A stretch of DNA of 35,807 bases from JAUJNH01 sp038253125 (GCA_038253125.1 JBBSHM010000020.1:1-35807); one strand, 5' to 3'; counted from the stretch's first letter, positions 9,427 to 17,827 are shown. Program-made: numbers and translations. Notes: generated by a model from the letters alone, not told the origin.

Positions 9427-9857
9427 TCAGGAGTGGACCAGCTGGCAGGTCAACCCGAGTTGGGCGGCGGCATGCTCGATCAAGGGCGAGGTCGTCGAGA
9501 CGACAAGGCCGCCGTCAAGGAGAACCGCCGCGGCGATGGCCTCGGCGGCCAGGAAGTTGAGCGGCCGCCCCACGTCGAGGGCGGCCATGGTGGGGACGAG
9601 GGAGCTCAGGTCGAGCATCCCAATGATCGGCGGCAGCGACCGGAGCCCATTGCGGCCCGCTCCTCGGCATCCGACGGCAGGGCCGTCATCGCTGATGACA
9701 ACGCGCCGGCGACTCGGGGCTGGGCCACCGCCTTCGCCAACCGGTAGTACCAGGATCCAGTCGTGAAGATCTGGCCTGTCCGTGCCTCATCGAGAATGTC
9801 CTCGGGCGCGGTGAGGGCGAGGACGCGCAGCAGCAGCGCATCGTCGACGATCAGCAC
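9427..9857 (-). pseudogene. PIN-like toxin, frameshifted
   Basis: Starting at GTG 9857 on the minus strand, the protein opens with VLIVDDALLLRVLAL and continues through GQIFTTGSWYYRLAKAV to ALPSDAEERAAMG. It then resumes in another frame with LPPIIGMLDLSSLVPTMAAL and AAEAIAAAVLLDGGLVVST. I recognise this as a small PIN-like toxin type common in actinobacteria: an N-terminal Asp-Asp pair, a central GSWYYRL segment and a terminal VVST. The frame switch is at about 9641-9646 and equals one missing base. Without it the gene would be one continuous protein of about 143 residues. The gene is inactive as read. Confidence 0.6.
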
Positions 9858-9948
9858 GAGATCGCGCAGCCGTCGGTGGGATCCTCGACCGCCCATCCTC
9901 GATGGCCTTACGCAACGCTGGATCCAAGTCGACGAGGTTCACCGCCAC
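9787..9948 (-). CDS. Short leaderless ORF upstream of the PIN-like gene (possible antitoxin remnant)
   Basis: A 53-codon frame starts at GTG 9948 on the minus strand, 7 nt after a TAGCAT box at 9961-9956. The first 20 residues (VAVNLVDLDPALRKAIEDGR) look protein-like; the rest is Arg-rich and overlaps the PIN-like gene, so the frame is probably truncated or frameshifted. Its position immediately before a toxin suggests an antitoxin. No family could be named. Confidence 0.35.
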   Translation of the reverse strand: MAVNLVDLDPALRKAIEDGRSRIPPTAARSRADRRRCAAAARPRPHRARGHSR

Positions 9949-9955
9949 GGCGTCG

Positions 9956-9961
9956 ATGCTA
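9956..9961 (-). promoter_or_regulatory. Leaderless -10 box (TAGCAT) for the minus-strand PIN module
   Basis: TAGCAT on the minus strand (9961 to 9956) ends 7 nt before GTG 9948. The spacing matches leaderless transcription, as seen at other genes in this window. Confidence 0.4.
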
Positions 9962-10118
9962 CGCCCCCGAGTGCAGACCCCTCGGTCGCAATCGCAGGAG
10001 GCCTGCTGGTCTGCAGCTCACGAGGCCCACTCGGCTCGGCAGCCCACGAGACCCTGCTCGAAGGAAGCGGGTCCTGAACGCTGGCTCCCGCCCTGCTCTC
10101 CCCAGATCCGGCCTCGCC

Positions 10119-10245
10119 TCAGATCCACAGCTCGTCGCCGGCCACGAGGTCAGCCATGTGCGGCGGCACGTGGCGCTGGACCACGCCGGCGCGCATCCGT
10201 CCTCCAGCGGCGAGCCGGGTCGGTGTCGATGACCACATCGGCCAT
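10119..10245 (-). pseudogene. Fragment of a PIN-domain toxin
   Basis: ATG 10245 (minus) is preceded by GGAGGCGGGGGCG and opens with MADVVIDTD, the usual first strand and catalytic Asp of a VapC-type PIN domain. The frame soon degenerates. A neighbouring frame continues as RMRAGVVQRHVPPHMADLVA and stops at 10119 (GDELWI end). The remainder of a PIN domain (about 80 residues) is absent. The call rests on a short motif and is tentative. Confidence 0.35.
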
Positions 10246-10301
10246 CGCCCCCGCCTCCGTCGGCCGCGGCCGCCTCCGGTCGGCGTCCGTTCTTCGGGCC
10301 G

Positions 10302-10307
10302 TAGGCT
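10302..10307 (+). promoter_or_regulatory. Leaderless -10 box (TAGGCT) of the 2OG oxygenase gene
   Basis: TAGGCT ends exactly 7 nt before GTG 10315, placing the likely transcription start at the start codon. This spacing decided the start choice for the downstream gene. Confidence 0.5.
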
Positions 10308-10314
10308 GTGGTAC

Positions 10315-12714
10315 GTGGGCTCTGGCGCTCCGGGGGCTGTGGCGCCGCGTGATCGGCTCGCGTCGCTGCTCGGAGCGATGGTGTCTCCCGGTTCCTCGAG
10401 CGCCCACGCCACCGCCGGAGCGGAGGTTCTGCACCTCGAGGTCAGTGGTGTCGGGCGGGTGCAGCTTCCTGTGCCCAAGGAGCAGGCGAGGCAGCTGATC
10501 AAAGTGGCGAGGCCGGCGCGCTACGGGATGGGTGAGCAGACGCTCCGCGACCCGAGCGTTCGCGACACGTGGGAGGTGCCGAAGAGCCGCGTGCGGATCG
10601 ACCAACGGCGTTGGAACAACACGCTCGTGCCGGTGCTGGAGCGGTTGCGCGGCGACCTCGGGCTTCCAGCAGGTCGCCTCCTGAAGGCCGAGCTGCACTC
10701 GATGCTCGTCTACGCCAGGGGCCAGTTCTTCGTTCCCCACCAGGACTCGGAGAAGGCCGACCGGATGGTGGGGTCCCTGGTCGTGACGTTGCCGTCATCA
10801 TGCACCGGCGGAGCCCTTGTCGTCGGGCAGGGCCCGACGCGACGCGAGTTCCGCTCGCCGAGAAGTCGCCTCTCGTTCGTGGCGTTCTATGGGGATTGCC
10901 AGCACGAGGTCCGGCCGGTGCGGAGCGGCCATCGGATCGTGCTCACCTACAACCTCCTGCTCCACGATGACCCGCCGACGGCGCTCCCGGTCCCAGCGCA
11001 CTCCACCGAGGGCGCCGGACAGCTCGCGGCATTCCTCACGTCGCACTTTGCGGCGCCGGCGGAGAAGACCTCATGGCAACGCACCGAGGCGCCCGCCGAG
11101 CCCCCGCAGCGCCTCGTCTACCTCCTCGACCACCAGTACACCGAGCACAGCCTGGGCCGGCCCCTCCTGAAGGGAGTGGACGGCCCGCGGGTCGAGGCAC
11201 TCCGGGACGCGGCCCACGCCGCGGAGTGCGAGATCGCCCTGGCGCTGGCCGAGGTCCACCAGACCTGGAGCGCCTACGAGGCCGACGACCACTGGGATGG
11301 GCGCAGAGGGCACGGACGATGGAACTCGTGGGACGACGACGACGACGACAACGGAGAAGACGACACGAGCGGCGAGGCGGACTACGAGCTCGAGGAGCTC
11401 ATTGACTCCGAGGTCACGCTGGCCCATTGGACCGACCTGGCGGGCGGACCGATGCACCCGATCTCGTCAAGCGTCGACGACGCCGAGCTCTGCGCCACCA
11501 CACCCGCGGACGATCTCGATCCCGACCGCTCGGACTACGAGCCGTACATGGGCAACTACGGAAACACCCTCGACCGGTGGTACCGCCGCGCCGCTGTGGT
11601 CATGTGGCCCCGGGAACGGGGGTTCGTGGTGAGGGCCGAAGCGTCGCCGAGCTGGGCGCTCGGCGAGGTGGCGAACCGGCTGAAGGCCAAGGATTTGGAA
11701 GAGGCCCGTGACCTCGTCGGCCAGCTGGCGCCCTTCTGGACGCGCGTCATGGGCCGCCATGACCCGCCGCCTCTGAGCACCAAGGCGTTGCGGGTCGCTG
11801 CCGGCATCGACGATCCGGCGCTCGCCGCCATGTTGCTCTCCCCGTTCCACCTCGAGGTGCTCGGGAAGAGCCACGCGGCCCATCTGTCCGCCATGGCCGA
11901 CCGCTACGGCGAACCTTGGCTCACCGCCACCATCCACGGCTGGTCGCGAGAGGAGCGGGCCTGGAGCCCGGGCGGCCGGGACAGAGGCCAGTGGGTCACG
12001 GCACTCCCCGGGCTGGTGCGTGCTCTCGCCGCCCAGCGAACCGGGGGCAACGTGGCCGCCGTGTCGCTGGTGGAGAGTGCGGCCGCCTGGCTCGTCGACG
12101 CCATCGATCGATGCGGCCGGATCTCGACGCCGAGCCGACGCCAGGAAGCCCTCGACCAGCTGGCCCGACCCGCCCTCTCCGTGCTGGAGAGCGCCGCCGC
12201 CGTCGGCGCTGCGGGCATCCGCGACAGGGTGTTCAACGCCCTCCTCGACGACCCTCGCGGCGACGCGTTGCTCGGTTGCCTCATCCAGCTGCTCCGAGCG
12301 TCCAAGGCCGACCCGCAGACCGCCGCCGCCATCGGCCTCGACGTCATCCGAGAGCACTGCACCAAGCACCTCCATGCGCGTCTCGCCCGCCCGGGCAGAG
12401 GCAAGGACGACTGGGCGATCACGTGGCCGGATGGCTGTGGGTGTGCCGTCTGCGCCACCCTCGGCACGTTCCTCACAGACCCGAACCGGCGCACACTGGA
12501 CTGGCCGCTCGCCAAGGACGGTCGCCGGCACGTCCACAACAGGATCGACTCGAGCGAGCTCCCCGTCCGCCACCAGACACGCCGGACCGGGCGGCCTTTC
12601 ACCCTCGTCCTCACCAAGACCGACGCCCTATTCAAGCGCGACGAGCAGCAACGCCGCCGCGACAAGACCGACCTCCGCTGGTTGAGTGCCCCTGTCCCTG
12701 CGAAGCAAGACTGA
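10315..12714 (+). CDS. 2OG-Fe(II) oxygenase (prolyl-4-hydroxylase-like) with large C-terminal region
   Basis: A 799-residue protein. The frame is open further upstream, but GTG 10315 sits 7 nt after a TAGGCT box and the extra upstream residues look non-coding. ATG 10378 is an alternative start. The double-stranded beta-helix core shows the iron ligands HQD (His142, Asp144) in FFVPHQDSEK and His197 in FYGDCQHEVRPV, with the 2-oxoglutarate-binding Arg in GHRIVLTYNLLL (about 207). An acidic run of six Asp lies near residue 340. The C-terminal 580 residues are unrecognised and include a CGCAVC motif. Family knowledge suggests hydroxylation of a protein side chain; the substrate is unknown. The gene stands alone between two decayed modules. 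Confidence 0.75.
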   Translation: MGSGAPGAVAPRDRLASLLGAMVSPGSSSAHATAGAEVLHLEVSGVGRVQLPVPKEQARQLIKVARPARYGMGEQTLRDPSVRDTWEVPKSRVRIDQRRWNNTLVPVLERLRGDLGLPAGRLLKAELHSMLVYARGQFFVPHQDSEKADRMVGSLVVTLPSSCTGGALVVGQGPTRREFRSPRSRLSFVAFYGDCQHEVRPVRSGHRIVLTYNLLLHDDPPTALPVPAHSTEGAGQLAAFLTSHFAAPAEKTSWQRTEAPAEPPQRLVYLLDHQYTEHSLGRPLLKGVDGPRVEALRDAAHAAECEIALALAEVHQTWSAYEADDHWDGRRGHGRWNSWDDDDDDNGEDDTSGEADYELEELIDSEVTLAHWTDLAGGPMHPISSSVDDAELCATTPADDLDPDRSDYEPYMGNYGNTLDRWYRRAAVVMWPRERGFVVRAEASPSWALGEVANRLKAKDLEEARDLVGQLAPFWTRVMGRHDPPPLSTKALRVAAGIDDPALAAMLLSPFHLEVLGKSHAAHLSAMADRYGEPWLTATIHGWSREERAWSPGGRDRGQWVTALPGLVRALAAQRTGGNVAAVSLVESAAAWLVDAIDRCGRISTPSRRQEALDQLARPALSVLESAAAVGAAGIRDRVFNALLDDPRGDALLGCLIQLLRASKADPQTAAAIGLDVIREHCTKHLHARLARPGRGKDDWAITWPDGCGCAVCATLGTFLTDPNRRTLDWPLAKDGRRHVHNRIDSSELPVRHQTRRTGRPFTLVLTKTDALFKRDEQQRRRDKTDLRWLSAPVPAKQD

Positions 12715-12968
12715 ACGTGCGCCGTCCAACCGTGCGGCGCGGGTGGCGGCCACAGCGTCGGAAGAGCACCAAGTCGCGGACCTTGACCACCAGGCGGTCG
12801 AGGGCCGACGCGCTAGGCGCATTCCCTCCACGTCGCCGGGCGCGCACCGGGTCCCGACCCGGGAGACCGACTAGCCGCTCCCAGCCAGCGTCGGACCCGG
12901 CGCGCTCCCTGCGGGCTGCCAACTCGAGCGGTGGCAACTGGTTGGCTCATCGTCTGCGGTCGTACCGG

Positions 12969-12974
12969 TACCCT
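12969..12974 (+). promoter_or_regulatory. Leaderless -10 box (TACCCT) of the truncated antitoxin
   Basis: TACCCT ends 7 nt before TTG 12982, where the HTH-antitoxin-like frame begins. Confidence 0.4.
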
Positions 12975-12981
12975 TCGGGCT

Positions 12982-13356
12982 TTGGCGTATCCGACCGAGC
13001 TGACGGCGACCCTGTCAGGTGCAACCGTGCGCCAGCTTGCCTACTGGCGGCGCTCGAACGCCGCCGGGGAACGGCTGCTCGTACCCGAGCTGCGGCAGGC
13101 TGGTCGACCCCTGCTGTACTCGTTCCGGGATGTCGATAACCGTGACCACCTCGCCGCCTATCAGCTTGTCGCCACGCCCACCAGCATCATCTGGGTCGAC
13201 GGCACCGGGACCGGCACCGATTTGGTCCGAAGCCCGAGGGCCGAACGGGGCAAGGGGACGGCGCAGGCGCCCCGAGTACCGGAGACGAGCCCAGCGAGAC
13301 GAGGACACCCAAGGGTCCGCCCCTTGCGCCGGGGAGGGGCCCTTGGGCGCCCTTGA
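12982..13356 (+). pseudogene. Truncated HTH antitoxin of the MerR-like/DUF433 type
   Basis: From TTG 12982 the product opens AYPTELTATLSGATVRQLAY, continues to LLVPELRQ and reaches LLYSFRDV at about 13136. This is the N-terminal MerR-like helix-turn-helix found in DUF433-family antitoxins and parallels the intact gene at 16464. After FRDV the family's normal continuation is lost and the frame runs through unrelated Arg/Gly-rich residues to a stop at 13356. No DUF433 domain or partner toxin follows. It looks like a 5' remnant of a toxin-antitoxin module. Confidence 0.55.
13308..13347. repeat. Strong GC-rich inverted repeat
   Basis: CCCAAGGG (13308-13315) and CCCTTGGG (13340-13347) form perfect 8-bp arms around a 24-nt spacer that can itself pair partly (GCCCC with GGGGA/GGGG). 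No T-run follows. It may be a terminator-like hairpin or a recombination scar downstream of the truncated antitoxin. Confidence 0.45.
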
Positions 13357-13569
13357 GCGGCGGGCCCCAGTGACCAACGCCACCGAGGCTGACCTGGTGG
13401 CCAAGATCTGAGATCTGGGAGGGGATCTGACCGCACCTCCGGGGAGCCGCGGCTGACGGCCGAGCTGCCCCAGCCAAGGGTGGAAGGACGATGCTGTCTG
13501 GACGGTTTGCGACCGAGGCGCCTCGTTCCAGTGCCGACATAGGGCTGGCCGACGTCGCCGGGCAGGCAG

Positions 13570-13575
13570 TACATT
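13570..13575 (+). promoter_or_regulatory. Possible -10 box (TACATT) of the DUF1778 gene
   Basis: TACATT lies 28 nt before ATG 13604, leaving room for a short leader with a GAGGG ribosome-binding site. Confidence 0.3.
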
Positions 13576-13603
13576 GGACGTACGGAATCTACGAGGGTTC
13601 ATC

Positions 13604-13888
13604 ATGTCGACTGTTGAGTCTCGGCGCCGGAGTCGGCGGTTGGAGTTCCGCACGACGCCGTCGGAACGGGACCTGATCGAGCGGGTGGTGGCGGTCACAG
13701 AGACGGATCTGACCGACTTCGTGGTGACGAACGCCGTCGACGCAGCTCGGCGCGTGCTGGCCGAGCGCGACCACTTCGAGCTCAGCCCCGAAGCGTTCGC
13801 CCAGTGGGAGCAGATCAACGCCCGCCGTGCCCGTGATCTGCCCGGGCTCCGCCGGCTGATGGAACGCCCGTCGCCCTTCGTCGAGTGA
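13604..13888 (+). CDS. DUF1778 antitoxin (TacA-like)
   Basis: A 94-residue protein with GAGGG 7-11 nt before ATG 13604. The N-terminus SRRLEFRTTPSERDLIERVV is the ribbon-helix-helix DNA-binding fold of DUF1778. The middle TDFVVTNAVDAARRVL and the terminal FELSPEAFAQWEQIN are also typical, the last being the toxin-neutralising tail. In TacAT modules the antitoxin binds its own promoter and masks a GNAT toxin that acetylates aminoacyl-tRNA. The downstream GNAT frame starts in a GTGA overlap with this stop codon. The antitoxin is intact although its toxin is truncated. Confidence 0.85.
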   Translation: MSTVESRRRSRRLEFRTTPSERDLIERVVAVTETDLTDFVVTNAVDAARRVLAERDHFELSPEAFAQWEQINARRARDLPGLRRLMERPSPFVE

Positions 13889-14253
13889 CCAGCCGGTACC
13901 GACCCCCCGAGATCCTCGCCGAGCACCACGACACGTCCGCCTTCACCTGCCGCTCGACCGAGCAGACCGACTGGCTTCGACGGCATGCCCGCCAGCCAGC
14001 CAGGTCTGGCACGACCAAGATCTTCGTCGTCACCTACGACGATGCTGGACCCGTGGTCGCCTGTAGGCATGCTGATGACGGGGTTTCGGTGAGTCTCGGG
14101 TTGACGCCGTCGGCCCATTCGATGTGGGCCGGGTCGGGGTCGGTGTGTGAGGGCAGGGTGGCGGCGAAGTCGATCTTCTCGGTGCTGCACGCCGATGGGG
14201 GCTCGCTATTCGGGGACACGCTGCTCGCCGATCTGTTCTCGACTCGGGGGTGA
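13885..14253 (+). pseudogene. Truncated GNAT (TacT-like) toxin
   Basis: GTG 13885 overlaps the antitoxin stop. The first 59 or so residues (PEILAEHHDTSAFTCRS, then TDWLRRHARQPARSG and IFVVTYDDAGPVVA) match the start of TacT-type GNAT toxins. From about 14060 homology stops: the acetyl-CoA-binding motif (R/QxxGxG/A) and the C-terminal strands are absent. The frame runs into unrelated DNA to the stop at 14253. Next to the break lies a decayed relaxase on the other strand, so the toxin was probably cut by the same rearrangement. Confidence 0.65.
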
Positions 14254-16185
14254 GGGAGCCGTCGACGAGGTAGAGGCGGGTTTCGGTCCGGCCCCGGGTG
14301 AGGGCGACGTAGGCCTGTTCGAAGTCGGTCCGGTCGTCGACGTGGACGAAGGCCCGGTTGAGGGTGGCGCCCTGGACGCCGTAGGTTGTGCGGGCGTAGG
14401 CGTGGTCGACCTGGCCGGCGTCGAGGTAGTCGGGGGGAGGGTGATCGTGCCTTCCCGGTCGAAGGCGACGGTGACCGTCCGCCGGTCGGGGTCGACGCTG
14501 CTGATTGTGCCGGACGGAGCCGTTCTTGACCCATCCCTCGGGCCCTCGGGTGAGGTGAGGCCCCGGTGGTTTCTGAGGGTGACGATGCGGTCACCGGCGG
14601 CGAGTGGGACGGCGCCGACGGGTTGGGCCGGTGATGCGGCCGGCTGTGACCATGCGGTGCCGGGCGGCCTGGTTGAGCTGGCGGCGGACGTGGTTGGTGC
14701 CGGCGATCATCGGGTCTTGACCGCCGGTGGCAGCGTGGGCCCACCAGTCGTCGACCATGCTCTCGAGGCAGGAGGCGGCGTCGGGGCGTCGGATGACCCG
14801 TCCGGCCTGCTCGTAGCGGGCGAGGGGCGCCTCGACGGCGCCCTGGCGGAACTGGTCGATGGCGTTGCGGTCACCGGGGTCGGTCTGACGGTTGTTGGCG
14901 GTGAGGGCCGCCCGGGTGCTTCCCGCCTGGGCGGTCAGGTGGCGGAAGAGGCCGCCGACCTCGACCGACCCGTGCTGGTCAGGGTCACCGATGAGGAGGA
15001 GCCGGCCGCCGGCCCGGCCGGCGTGGACGGCGAGGCGGTGGAGGTCTCGGGTGCCGACCATGGACGCTTCGTCGACGATGACCGTGGTCCCGGGGGCGAG
15101 CGGTGTCCGGTCGGCCTCCATGAGGAGGCGGGCGATGGTCGAGGCGGGCCGGCCGGCGGAGGGACCGAGGCGGCAGGCGGCTTCGACTCGCCGGCGGCGG
15201 TGGCGGCGAGAGCGCAGCCGACGCCCGGTTGCCGGGTGGCGGTGAGCGCCTGAACGTAGACGGCGGTGGCGGTGGTCCTCCCGGCTGCGGGGCGGCCGGC
15301 GACGGTCAGGATCGGGCCCGCCGTCGGGTCGGCCAGGGCCCGGACCATGGCGGTGTGCTCGTCGGACAACCCCGGGTGGGCCACCAGCACCTCTTCGACG
15401 GTTTCCGCGTCGACCCCGTCGCCGGCACGGTCACCGGTGTGGTGCGCGTCGGCGGCGGCCCAGGTGATGAGGTCGGCCTCCTTGGTGACCAGCTCCGGTG
15501 TCGACCAGGTGACCAGGTCGGGTTCGCGCTCGAGGTTCCCGGTGCGTCGCATGACCCGGTCACGGCCGCCGGCGAGGGCGACAGCCTCACCGGAGGCGAG
15601 GAAGGAGTCGACGAGCTGCTCGACCTTCGGGGAGTCGGCCCGGTCGGCCACCCGCTCGGCGACGGCCTCGACGACCTCTTTGCGGTGGAACGTGGACGCC
15701 TGCCGGGTCAACCCGCCCGGGCCGGCGAGTTCGGCGAACAGGCGCTCCTCGTCGACCGGGTCAGCTGCGGCACTGGCGCTGTCGAGGCAGGCGACGACCT
15801 GATCTGCGCCGAACCCGAGTGCCTCGGCCTCCTCCCGCCAGCGCTGCAGCAGGGTGCCGGGCTCGACGCCGTACTCCTTGGCCTGACGGGTGGCCAGGGT
15901 CGCCGTCTGGTGCGCCCGCGCCGAGGCGTAGCCCGACTCGGCGACCATCTGCTCGATCTCGGCCCTACGCTTGGAGAACGCCCGGATCACCGGCTGCGGG
16001 ACACCGGCGACCTCGGCCCATCCCCTGGCCACCGGTTCCCACCGCACCCCGAGGCGGCGGGTGAGGAGGTGGCGGAGGTGGGCCTGGTAGAGGGTGCCCG
16101 CCGGGCGGGCGTGGTCGTAGAGGGGGCGGGCGTAGAGGGCCTGCCAGCGGCCGGTCACCGTCCTGGTCAGGTTCGCGGTCACCAC
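14240..16185 (-). pseudogene. MobF-type relaxase-helicase remnant (TraA/TrwC-like), multiply frameshifted
   Basis: Reading on the minus strand from 16185, the relaxase core continues with VVTANLTRTVTGRWQALYAR and RPAGTLYQAHLRHLLTRRLG. A linker follows, then the RecD-like helicase with Walker A-like AGRPAAGRTT (degenerate, Lys to Arg). In a second frame come VIVDEASMVGTRDL (Walker B) and LLLIGDPDQHGSVE. In a third come RTTYGVQGATLNRAFV (motif V) and YVALTRGRTE (motif VI). At least two frame changes are needed, near 15120-15230 and 14540-14640. The N-terminal catalytic Tyr region is missing. The gene would have nicked and unwound DNA in conjugation; it marks a decayed mobile element. Confidence 0.75.
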
Positions 16186-16187
16186 AC

Positions 16188-16298
16188 GCCGTCCGGGCCC
16201 GCCTGTCCGACAGCCACCGAACCCCCGTCGACACCGACGGGCTGATCGCCGCCGCCTTCGACCACCGGACCAGCCGGGCCGGCGACCCGCTCCTGCAC
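16188..16298 (+). pseudogene. Inverted 111-bp relaxase fragment
   Basis: On the plus strand the frame reads AVRARLSDSHRTPVDTDG followed by LIAAAFDHRTSRAGDPLLH, which is the MobF relaxase segment leading into the metal-binding histidine triad. The rest of that relaxase (starting at VVTAN) lies on the opposite strand from 16185 downward. Flipping only 16188-16298 would rejoin DPLLH with VVTAN, lacking just about two residues of the triad. This identifies a small local inversion inside the relaxase gene. Confidence 0.7.
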
Positions 16299-16299
16299 G

Positions 16300-16431
16300 G
16301 TCGGGTGCGGTCCCGGGCCGCTCGCCGGCCCACACCAGCTGGCGGACCCGACGGACCCCGACCCGCAGCCGGACGGCGACCTGGGCCAGGTCGATGGCGT
16401 CGTCGTCGAACAGGGTCGGCTGGGACGCCAT
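16300..16431 (-). pseudogene. Truncated helix-turn-helix protein
   Basis: ATG 16431 (minus) starts a frame reading MASQPTLFDDDAIDLAQVAV, then RLRVGVRRVRQLVWAGE. This resembles the first helices of an excisionase-type HTH protein. The coding quality is lost at the inverted relaxase fragment near 16300. It is divergent from the intact antitoxin gene at 16464. The family is uncertain. Confidence 0.35.
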
Positions 16432-16450
16432 CCGGCCGGGTGCCGGTCGG

Positions 16451-16456
16451 TAGCAT
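16451..16456 (+). promoter_or_regulatory. Leaderless -10 box (TAGCAT) of the HTH-DUF433 antitoxin
   Basis: TAGCAT ends 7 nt before ATG 16464. It contains an in-frame ATG at 16455, but the later ATG fits leaderless spacing and is preferred. Confidence 0.45.
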
Positions 16457-16463
16457 GAACGCC

Positions 16464-17168
16464 ATGAGCGGGACCGGGTCGAGGGGCGATCTCCTGGCCA
16501 CGCTGGCCTACCCACGGGGACGGTACCCGGTTGAGCGAGCTGCCCAGCTGTCTGGGGTACCTCGAAGCACCCTCTACGACTGGCGTCGTGAGGGCGTGTA
16601 CCCGCCGGACTTCCCGAACGCTTCCCCTGTGGCTTGGTCCTACCGTGACCTCGTCTTCCTGCGCCTGCTTGCATGGCTGCGCCAGTCTCGCTGGCCTCGC
16701 CCGGACGCCGCCGCCGCAGTGGACAACGTGCGTCGCCAGGCGACGGCCGGCAATGAGATCCGCTACGTCCGCGCTGACGGCGGATCGCTTTTCGTCGAGA
16801 GCGAGCCCATCGGGATCGAGCCGAACGTCCTGCCCTTCAACGACGTGATGTCGCTCTTCGCCAGCTTCGACCTCGCAGAACCTATCGAGGAGCTGCGTCA
16901 CGGTAGAGCCGGTCGCCTGTGGGCACCAAACCTCGTCGAGCCGAGCGCACACACCTCGATCTCGCCGGAGGTACTTGCCGGTGAACCGTGCGTGGTCCGG
17001 ACCCGCATACCAACATCCACTGTCGCCGCCTTGGCCGCTGACCGTGGGCTGTCGGCGCCGGACATCGTGCGGCTGTACCCGGACCTGACGCTCGAGACCG
17101 CCGAGGACGCCCTCCTTCTCGAACGCCGGCTGCGTGGCCACGACCTCCCCCAGACCCAAGCGGCCTGA
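16464..17168 (+). CDS. HTH-DUF433 antitoxin
   Basis: A 234-residue protein. Residues 22-75 form a MerR-like helix-turn-helix (VERAAQLSGVPRSTLYDWRR, then a WSYRDLVFLRLLAWLR recognition/dimer segment). Residues 100-160 are a linker domain. Residues 165-225 are a DUF433 domain (SISPEVLAGEPCVVRTRIP and GLSAPDIVRLYPDLT). The layout matches antitoxins paired with VapC45-type PIN-like toxins; such a toxin starts inside this gene, with a 35-nt overlap at 17134. It probably represses its own promoter. The gene is intact, unlike the similar remnants at 3-116 and 12982. Confidence 0.8.
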   Translation: MSGTGSRGDLLATLAYPRGRYPVERAAQLSGVPRSTLYDWRREGVYPPDFPNASPVAWSYRDLVFLRLLAWLRQSRWPRPDAAAAVDNVRRQATAGNEIRYVRADGGSLFVESEPIGIEPNVLPFNDVMSLFASFDLAEPIEELRHGRAGRLWAPNLVEPSAHTSISPEVLAGEPCVVRTRIPTSTVAALAADRGLSAPDIVRLYPDLTLETAEDALLLERRLRGHDLPQTQAA

Positions 17169-17721
17169 GCTCCGACTGCTGCTCGACCAGGGCTTCCCGA
17201 AGCCACCTGGCTTCAATCTCGCCCTCGTCGACCGCACCGTAGAGGCCGTGCATCTGTCCGACTTCGACCGTGACCTGTCCACGAACAGCACACCGGACTG
17301 GATGATCTACTGGAGGGCCGCCCAGGCCCGCTTTCACGCCCTCGTCGCCCGCGACCGCGCCCAGTTGGACCAGACACTCGAGATGTACGTCCTCTCCCGG
17401 CTTCCAGGCTTCGCGGTCATCACCTGGCGCAAGCACGTCGAGGACCCCATCCGCGAGTGGGGTCAACTCCTGGCCTACCTGCCCGAGATCAAGCGCGTCA
17501 TCAGCCAGCGGGGAGCCAAGGCCATTCTGCTCCCGGCTCCGACGCTGCAGCCCGGCAACCTTCTCAACCCGGTGGACACAATCGGCACCGATGCCGCCCA
17601 GCGAGGGATCTCCCACGACCAGGCGAGGCGAGAGGTGCGAGCTGAGATCGAGAGCTGGCTGGACAACCAGGGCCTCGATCGCTCCGACTTCGCGCCTCTC
17701 CTCGGCGCCCGGCGCCAGTGA
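17134..17721 (+). CDS. PIN-like toxin (VapC45-type)
   Basis: A 195-residue protein from ATG 17134, overlapping the antitoxin gene by 35 nt, which implies coupled translation. The N-terminal strand ELRLLLDQGFP carries the first conserved acidic residue (Asp18) of PIN-like nucleases. HLSDFDRDLS follows and then the DWMIYWRAAQ segment, where VapC45-like proteins place further acidic residues. The C-terminal half, with YVLSRLPGFAVITWRKHVED and later helices, is family-typical but longer than a minimal PIN domain. The expected activity is an RNase held inactive by the antitoxin. No lesions are seen. Confidence 0.7.
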   Translation: MATTSPRPKRPELRLLLDQGFPKPPGFNLALVDRTVEAVHLSDFDRDLSTNSTPDWMIYWRAAQARFHALVARDRAQLDQTLEMYVLSRLPGFAVITWRKHVEDPIREWGQLLAYLPEIKRVISQRGAKAILLPAPTLQPGNLLNPVDTIGTDAAQRGISHDQARREVRAEIESWLDNQGLDRSDFAPLLGARRQ

Positions 17722-17827
17722 CCTTCCGCAACGAAGGGGCGCCGCACTCCAAGAGCCCAGCCAGGTTCCCCTCGAGGCGCCGCCGATCGTCTGGCATGGC
17801 CTCCGGCGGATCACGTCCGCAGATCGG

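Noticed and set aside
10156..10314. Longer N-terminus for the 2OG oxygenase
   Set aside because: Arg/Pro-rich, overlaps a PIN fragment on the other strand, and the TAGGCT box places the start at 10315.
14147..15253. 368-codon plus-strand frame
   Set aside because: Antisense to the relaxase helicase remnant; Gly/Val-rich with no motif.
15229..16245. 338-codon plus-strand frame
   Set aside because: Also antisense to the relaxase remnant. Its last part only overlaps the inverted relaxase fragment in another frame.
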